Part shown: positions 59,701-64,000 of the stretch, piece after piece
Layout of the letters: every line of letters begins with the position of its first letter
How positions within the stretch are numbered: position 1 is the first letter of the stretch
Assembly: GCA_013396915.1 (NCBI GenBank)
Contig: VWZL01001934.1
Span: 755,122-819,121, forward strand
Origin: Stercorarius parasiticus
Taxonomy: Eukaryota; Chordata; Aves; Charadriiformes; Stercorariidae
Direction: 5' to 3'
Length of the DNA: 64,000 nucleotides
Made by a program: the position numbers and the translations under genes
The notes under the pieces: generated by a model
Databases searched by the model: none
What the model saw: only the letters and a program-made list of their open reading frames with translations
What the model was told of the DNA's origin: nothing

Positions 59701-62700
59701 CGAGAGGGTAAGTCTGCAGGGAGGGTGCTGAGGTCTGGCTTTGCGGAGAGTATCGCTCACGCACATGGTACTTCTCAGCATCATGGTGAGACCCGGCAAT
59801 GCCCAGCCGAGCCTGGCAGCTGCCCCAAGCTGGCGGAGGGCAGGGGTGCTGACAGCATTGCTGTTGACTAATGAGCTGATGTTTGTACAGCACTTGAGAA
59901 GGATGAAGTGTTGTGTGTGCTAATGGCTGTGATAATTGCCAATTAGAGGGGATAGCAGATTATGGAAAGAACTGCGAGCTTTTCATCCTTTTCCCAACCT
60001 TGCTGGCTCTATTGGCCCCACAAAAGCAGTTACAGGGTTGAAAGTACAAGAGTAGGGGTAGCTTGTTGCACAGGACAGGAATAAAGGTTCTTTTTTTCTC
60101 TCCTGTGCCGAGTTCCCTTTTGATTTTCCCTGGCCCTAGGAAAGGGAAGAACTCAAAAGGTGGCTGCAGCAGCAGATGGAGGGACTGTAGGAACCGTACA
60201 CCCTGTGCCGCAGCAGTGGCAGACAGCGTGCCAGCGAGAGAGGCTGGATGTGTGGGGGCCAGGCGGTGACTCACAGCCAGATGACGAGCGGGAGGTATCG
60301 CCCGTCCTTGTCATGATGGGGAGGGGGAAGCGCAGAGCCCAGCTGAAGCCATGCTTGGGGAGCAAACCACCATGCGCCGAGCTGTGCCGCGGGGCGATGG
60401 CAGCCGGACCCAAGCGGGCAGGTTGCAGCCAACAAGTAGCTGTGTGCAGGGTGCGATGATGGGCCTCCCCCATCCCAGATTTTTTTTTGGATGTTCATCA
60501 GAATGCAGCAAGCTGGATGGGGCTGGAAGAGGGAAATGTGCCTGTCTGTGTGCAGGGGTGTAGCTTAAAAGAGAATAATGCATGAGATCATGTATAAATG
60601 CAGACTACAAAGTGTACCGGTATTTGTGCGTAGAAAATGGCCTCAAGTTGCGTCAAGGGAGGTTTAGATTGGGATATTAGGAAAAAATTCCTCACTGAAA
60701 GGGTTGTCCAGGATTAGGACAGGCTGCCCAGGGAAGGGGTGGAATATCCATCCCTGGAGGTATTTAAAAGGTGGTAGATGTGGTGCTGAGGGACATGTTT
60801 TAGTGGTGGTTTTGGCAGTGTTGGGTTGATGGTTGGACTCGACGATCTTAAAGGTCCGTTCCAACAGAGACAATTCTAGGATTCTGTGAAAGCAGTAAAC
60901 GCTGTGCGTTAGCACAAAGTGCAAGAGCAAAATGCTGACATGGCCATTCAGAGCCACACACCATCCCTCTCCCAGCTCTCATGGAGCATTGGCAGGGCTG
61001 GTGTCCTCACCGGAGCGTGGCTGGTGCAGCAGAGCACGAGAAGAGTCTCCAATGTTGCTTCCGTACCCCTCAAACCCAGGGGAGGGTGTAGGTTGAGGCG
61101 CTTGTGGGCTTTGCTCTTGGCACATGCCAAGTCACCAGCGACTTCCAGCAAGGCTGTATTTAAGCCAAGTTCCAGCTGAGCTCGTGGTGAGCCAGGTGCA
61201 GACTGGGTGAGAATTGGTCGATCGTCTTCTTCCAGGAGCTGGCATTGGACTTGGCCAACCTCGGTATGAAATGCCAAGGCCTCAGGCACGAGGAGACAAT
61301 CCGGCGTCAAAAAGAAGGCTTGGCCGAGCTCCGGGAGAGAGTAAAGATGCTGGAGAAGAGGCAGTCCTCAGGTGAGCGTGGCTGCCACTAGAAAAGGAAG
61401 ATGTGTCCATTTGCCTTTGGCAGAGCTGGGGGTCTGTGCTGGTGGTCAACAGAGGTAGCCAGCAAAGGGTTTGGCACAGCCCGGCTCTGTGCACGATCGC
61501 TCCCATGCTCTCCTCAATGCAAGAGAGAGCATCGGGTACCTAAAGGGACCGAGCCTTGGGTGGTGTTGTCTTACAAAGCCTTGCAAGTACCTTGAGAATC
61601 TTCTGCTTGCCCTATCTCATTCTCTTTTGGTTCCTTTCCATTGTGTATATCCCTGTATCGAGGGCAGTACTGGAAAAGGAGTGCCATCTCTGTGAGAAGC
61701 TCCGAGTAGGAGTTTGTGGTGCAACCTCTGAGTTGCCATTGGAAAAATAAGTTTGCATCCTACTTATGTAGAGAAAGCAATATGTCTACGGATTTTAATC
61801 CATAGCCTGTGTATCTCTCTATGCATGGTCTCTGTATGGGGGAAAAAGAAACCTGGTGGGCCTCAAAGTGTTTGTGGGATGAAGCTACAGCACGTCATAT
61901 GGAGAGTTGAACTACACGGTTGGTGTTTGTTTGCCTCCAGCTGTCATGAAAAAGGGTTCAGAGCCACTGGTGGTCCTGATGAAAGACTTACCAGAGGAAA
62001 TAGTCCAGAAAACAGGTCTCAAGAAGGAACCTGCACCCATGCTTGGAACAAAACTGAAGGCCGGGAAGGTAAGAAGTCACAAGTTCATGGTGCTGGTGAC
62101 TCCATTGGAAAAGTATTCCCTGGAATGGGGAGAACTGGGCTTTCAGATATACTCAATGGGAAGCCGGGGGGAGATCAGGCAGTGTGTAAGGTGCAGCCCA
62201 GCAGAAGACATTGCTTGCAGAGGGGGTTGCAGCTCCTATTGGGAGCAGCAGGTTGCCCTGTAACATGGATGCAGGGATGTCACAGGCTGTCCTGGCCGGG
62301 ATGCCATGGATGGCAGCGCTGCCAGGGTGGTTTTCCCGTGTAGCGGAAGGGAGGCTCAAGGCAACTCAACCCAAAGCCGGGTGATCTGTGGGCTCCGTTG
62401 GTCTTTCCCTGTCTGTGCAGACTCCTGGCCACATTCCTAATGGGGGCTCGCACAGGGCTGACGGGGCAGCGAGCTCGGAGATGGATGATGTGACAGACCT
62501 CGGCGAGAAGATGGTATGTCAGTGATAGACCTGGTGAAATGGCTCACAGTGCTCCTAGAGGGTAGAGTGTTTTCAAACGCATTGCAGAAGTAAGTGATTG
62601 GCATCAGGGCCCCGCAGGAATGCGGACGACGATGAACTGCATATTGCAGCACCCAGGGTACGCCGGGCATTTGCTGGGACATCTTGGGAACCCAGGAGAT

Positions 62701-64000
62701 GCAATGGTGCAGCCTTCTCCCCTTCCCACCTAAGGTCCTTGGGGATGTTCCCTTGGGCAGTCAGGGCTGACCCCCAGGGAGAGGTGGGGTTGGAGAGGAC
62801 AGAGACCTTCACCAGCCAGCTCAATGATGGGAGGGAGGCGGCGGAGCGATGGAGGTGGCTGCTGGAGGAGATGTTTTTTGGTAGTGCAGAGGGTGGGTTG
62901 CGAAAGTGGTTCTCTTCCCTCTGATAAGGGCAGAAAAATGTCCAGCAGGGAAAATGGGTCATCTTGGAAAAGGAAAAATCCAACCCCCATGAGTCCTGTG
63001 TCTGGGAATTGAACGCAAGCTGTGAAAGGGGGTGGGATGTTCTCTGGTGCAGCGATGAACCCCAGCCAGCCGTATTTGTGGGAGCGCTCGGAGAAGCTTG
63101 CCCAGGGAAAGCACATGTGGAAATTAAACAAAGGGGAAAGCGCACAGCAGTTTCCTTGTGACTTTTTCATCTCCTCAGTAGAGCAGAATGAAAGCAGATG
63201 GCTGAGCGGTGTGATGTTATGTGGTGGAGGAATTGGCAGGCCTAGTAAATAATGCATTCCCTCTTCTTCCTACAGTACCTTGATGTAATTGGTGCTCTGG
63301 GAAACCTGATGAAGGTGAAGGAACTGTCAGGAATGCAGTCTCTGAAGCACCTTCCTCTGGAGGAGAGGGAAAAAGCGGGACTGCAGAGGCGGAAGGGCCT
63401 GCAGCTGCTGTACGATAAGGTCAGGAACCTCAAGAGTCGCCTGGAGAGAAAAGAAGAACTGGTGAAAGATTATGAGGCCAGCGTGGAGCAGCTCAGGTAC
63501 CGAAAGGCAAAGGTGGCTGTGAGTGGCCACGGGTCCGAGTGAGACCAGGTCCTGGGACACAAAGTGATAGGGAGCTCAGGACGAGGAGCGGTGCAGCCCC
63601 TTGCTGGGTTGTGCATCCTCCAGGGACCGGGCGTGTTGTGCCCATGGTCTAAACATCAAATGTTAGGACAAGCAGAGGCCCTTGCAGGGCCCTGTGCGGT
63701 TAAGCAGTGACAGAAGCAAGGAGACCTTGGCAGAGTCCCTTGTGCAGGGTGGCCGGTCCCCGGTGTGGAGGGACAGGGTCAGCAGGACCGAGGCAGGCAT
63801 GGGAGGCGATGGGGAGGGATAGCCAGACTGAAGGGGATGCTCCCGCTCCAGGAGTGATGTGTGAGGGAGCAGGGAGGAACCCGGGGTTGTGCAAGCCCCG
63901 CTGCTGCTCACTGCACAAATGCAGAAGTCTTTTTGCCCGCAGCACCGGAAAAAGCGGTGTAGAAAGATATTTTGGGGCCGGTACCAATATGCCACTGAAA
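35634..64000 (+). CDS. FHAD1: FHA-domain coiled-coil protein FHAD1, 27 coding exons, 3' end beyond window
   Basis: Exons: 35634-35729, 36294-36500, 41436-41706, 42825-42931, 43784-44014, 46116-46239, 47014-47144, 48887-48952, 49350-49454, 49885-49992, 51276-51359, 51739-51891, 52266-52461, 54578-54648, 54973-55110, 56025-56132, 56354-56443, 56683-56908, 57470-57491, 57903-58018, 58848-59007, 59593-59707, 61236-61371, 61941-62068, 62421-62513, 63276-63496, 63943-64000. All have GT-AG sites and compatible phases, giving 1187 codons with no stop. Residues 1-101 form the FHA domain ([28 protein letters not shown]). A Pro-rich linker follows (exons 3-4), then almost continuous heptad-rich coiled coil. 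Exon-by-exon collinearity with human FHAD1 as I remember it is strong (e.g. [31 protein letters not shown]). Human FHAD1 is about 1,400 aa, so the C-terminus is outside. Its molecular function is poorly known; FHA domains bind phosphothreonine. Confidence 0.93.
35680..36029 (+). repeat. FHAD1: First copy of a 350-bp exact duplication (likely assembly artefact)
   Basis: Identical to 36031-36380, separated by a single N at 36030. It spans the end of exon 1, all of intron 1 and the first 29 codons of exon 2 (35943-36029). Confidence 0.97.
36031..36380 (+). repeat. FHAD1: Second copy of the 350-bp duplication
   Basis: Starts with a partial copy of exon 1 (36031-36078, no ATG) and continues into the complete exon 2. 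Removing one copy restores a simple exon 1-intron 1-exon 2 structure. Confidence 0.97.
36294..36500 (+). CDS. FHAD1: FHAD1 coding exon 2 (rest of FHA domain)
   Basis: Phase 0, 69 codons, acceptor tgcactag, donor CAG|gtaagg. Encodes Ser33, His39-His40, [14 protein letters not shown] and GDILCFG. The usual Asn of the FHA NGT loop is His61 here. Confidence 0.93.
36501..37500 (+). repeat. Minisatellite: 49-bp units in a 98-bp dimer (FHAD1 intron 2)
   Basis: Tandem array built on 'cagggaaggatggggtgctg' and 'ctccctagggaagggtggat'. From about 36676 it settles into a 98-bp higher-order unit of two 49-bp monomers that alternate at two sites (gatgggg versus gatgagg). 'gatgaggtgctg' recurs at 36773, 36871, 36969, 37067 and on to 37459. 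The first 170 bp is a more degenerate form. Confidence 0.95.
37501..37866 (+). repeat. Degenerate minisatellite bridge
   Basis: Irregular copies of the same G-rich monomer family, linking the 98-bp and 86-bp arrays. One complete 86-bp-type unit is at about 37557-37642. Confidence 0.85.
37867..39675 (+). repeat. 86-bp minisatellite, 21 copies without visible variants
   Basis: The unit begins ctccccagttaagagtcggt and ends aagggtggatgggg. Unit starts run from 37867 to 39673, exactly 21 periods of 86 bp, all apparently identical. The array is cut off by an N at 39676, so true length is unknown. Period and identity are read directly; the 83-aa open frames repeated through it are artefacts of periodicity. 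Confidence 0.97.
39677..41435 (+). other. FHAD1: FHAD1 intron 2, part after the arrays
   Basis: Unique-looking sequence with no exon required, since exon 2 joins exon 3 in frame. The open frame at 40675-41019 has no matching splice context. Confidence 0.6.
41436..41706 (+). CDS. FHAD1: FHAD1 exon 3 (Pro-rich linker)
   Basis: Acceptor ccaccgcag, donor ACAG|gtactc, phase 0 to 1. Encodes a Pro/Ser/Trp-rich stretch ([14 protein letters not shown]…[13 protein letters not shown]) between the FHA domain and the coiled coil, matching the Pro-rich linker of the mammalian protein in position and composition. Confidence 0.8.
43108..43740 (-). mobile_element. CR1 LINE fragment interrupted by N
   Basis: Antisense CR1. 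43108-43262 is the 3' end; after the N at 43263 the sequence jumps to a part further upstream in CR1 and continues to the 3' portion of its reverse-transcriptase frame (encoding …[20 protein letters not shown]). The jump suggests missing sequence at the N. Confidence 0.9.
44111..44828 (-). mobile_element. CR1 LINE fragment with reverse-transcriptase C-terminal part, interrupted by N
   Basis: Antisense CR1 in FHAD1 intron 5. 44111-44441 is the 3' UTR. After the N at 44442 it encodes a reverse-transcriptase segment with [16 protein letters not shown] and a decayed catalytic loop, FANDTKL (active copies have FADDTKL). One catalytic Asp is lost, so this copy is inactive. Confidence 0.92.
44829..46115 (+). 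other. FHAD1: FHAD1 intron 5, right part
   Basis: No additional exon needed or seen; no known repeat beyond the CR1 to the left. Confidence 0.6.
47533..47890 (-). mobile_element. CR1 LINE fragment with internal AT-repeat expansion
   Basis: Antisense CR1 3' end starting 'tcagaatcacagactagttc'. Within it 'aaagaatttcttccttatatct' occurs twice (about 47718 and 47778), separated by a tatatctatatatagatatg-type microsatellite, indicating local duplication after insertion. Confidence 0.9.
49993..51275 (+). other. FHAD1: FHAD1 intron 10
   Basis: Contains a short CR1-like piece near 50018-50075 (gggaagggaccttgtagatc). Nothing else recognised. Confidence 0.55.
52640..53155 (+). mobile_element. CR1 LINE 3' fragment
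   Basis: Sense CR1 with 'gaggtgctggagtgtgtcca', 'tggagaaaaggaggctgagg' and 'gaaaggtcccttccaacctc', ending 'aattctatgattcc'. In FHAD1 intron 13. Confidence 0.93.
53156..54577 (+). other. FHAD1: FHAD1 intron 13, right part
   Basis: No exon needed between exons 13 and 14, which join phase 1 to phase 1. No repeat recognised. Confidence 0.6.
57470..57491 (+). CDS. FHAD1: Predicted 22-nt FHAD1 microexon (exon 19)
   Basis: Exon 18 ends in phase 1 and exon 20 starts needing phase 2, so a segment of length 1 mod 3 must lie between them. At 57470 a strong acceptor (tttctcctgcag) and at 57492 a strong donor (GAG|gtgagg) enclose 22 nt, which repairs the frame and adds about 7 residues (…AASHCCLR). The acceptor is a NAGNAG (gcagcag), so a 19-nt form would also keep frame. 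Found by phase logic, without similarity support. Confidence 0.6.
59050..59318 (+). mobile_element. CR1 LINE 3' fragment
   Basis: Sense CR1 3' end in FHAD1 intron 21, with 'ggcgagatttagatgagata', 'ccatccctggaggtcttcaa' and a terminal 'ccattctgtgatgctatgat'. Confidence 0.92.
60635..60890 (+). mobile_element. CR1 LINE 3' fragment
   Basis: Sense CR1 3' end in FHAD1 intron 22, with 'aaatggcctcaagttgcgtc', 'gggatattaggaaaaaattc' and 'ggttggactcgacgatctta', ending 'caattctaggattctg'. Confidence 0.92.
63943..64000 (+). CDS. FHAD1: FHAD1 exon 27, cut by window end
   Basis: Acceptor tttttgcccgcag. Entered in phase 2 it stays open to the last base (…[20 protein letters not shown]). The phase match to exon 26 supports it; no donor is visible because the window ends. 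Confidence 0.65.

Noticed and set aside
60141..60189. Possible FHAD1 exon after a good acceptor (ctggccctag) encoding [12 protein letters not shown] then stop
   Set aside because: Exon 22 joins exon 23 directly in phase 0, and a short exon using the weak donor aaaag|gtggct would be 20 nt and break the frame. It could only be an alternative terminal exon, for which there is no support.

Overview
This is a vertebrate nuclear segment, almost certainly from a bird. Evidence: at least ten 3'-truncated CR1-type LINE fragments with the avian signature around 'ggttggaagggacct' and ATTCTRTG-like tails, two LTR-like copies beginning TGTCCTG, GT-AG split genes, small CpG-island promoters and compact intergenic distances. 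No prokaryotic, plasmid or CRISPR-type features are present.

Layout. (1) 1-300: a CpG-rich promoter with the splice donor of a minus-strand first exon whose gene lies left of the window; AURKAIP1 is the expected neighbour by gene order, but this is inference. (2) 300-9655: mostly unannotatable sequence with two CR1 fragments, an LTR-like element and, near the right end, the probable 3' UTR of CCNL2. (3) 9656-18416, minus: CCNL2 (cyclin L2), 11 coding exons, with a 186-base gap of N in exon 1. (4) 18840-22725, minus: MRPL20, four exons, 149 aa. Its 3' end lies about 100 bp from the CCNL2 promoter. (5) 28191-32600, plus: TMEM88B, two coding exons, 179 aa. (6) 35634 to the window end, plus: FHAD1, an N-terminal FHA domain followed by a long coiled coil. 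27 coding exons are traced here, the last cut by the window edge; they join in one frame of 1187 codons. Intron 2 carries two large G-rich minisatellites.

The AURKAIP1(?)-CCNL2-MRPL20-TMEM88B order and strands match the human 1p36.33 neighbourhood as I know it. FHAD1 lies about 14 Mb away in human (1p36.21), so the TMEM88B-FHAD1 junction is either an evolutionary breakpoint or an assembly join. The genes are functionally unrelated: transcription/splicing regulation, mitochondrial translation, probable Wnt modulation, and a cilium/testis-associated coiled-coil protein.

Assembly quality matters. Single N characters at 18436, 36030, 39676, 43263 and 44442 mark contig joins. The one at 36030 sits exactly between two identical 350-bp copies of the FHAD1 exon 1/exon 2 region (a likely false duplication), the one at 39676 ends a minisatellite, and two fall inside CR1 copies. 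I found no convincing new biological system. The most useful leads are a predicted 22-nt FHAD1 microexon with a NAGNAG acceptor, an altered FHA binding-loop residue, the 21-copy identical 86-bp array, the inverted LTR pair, and the assembly artefacts.
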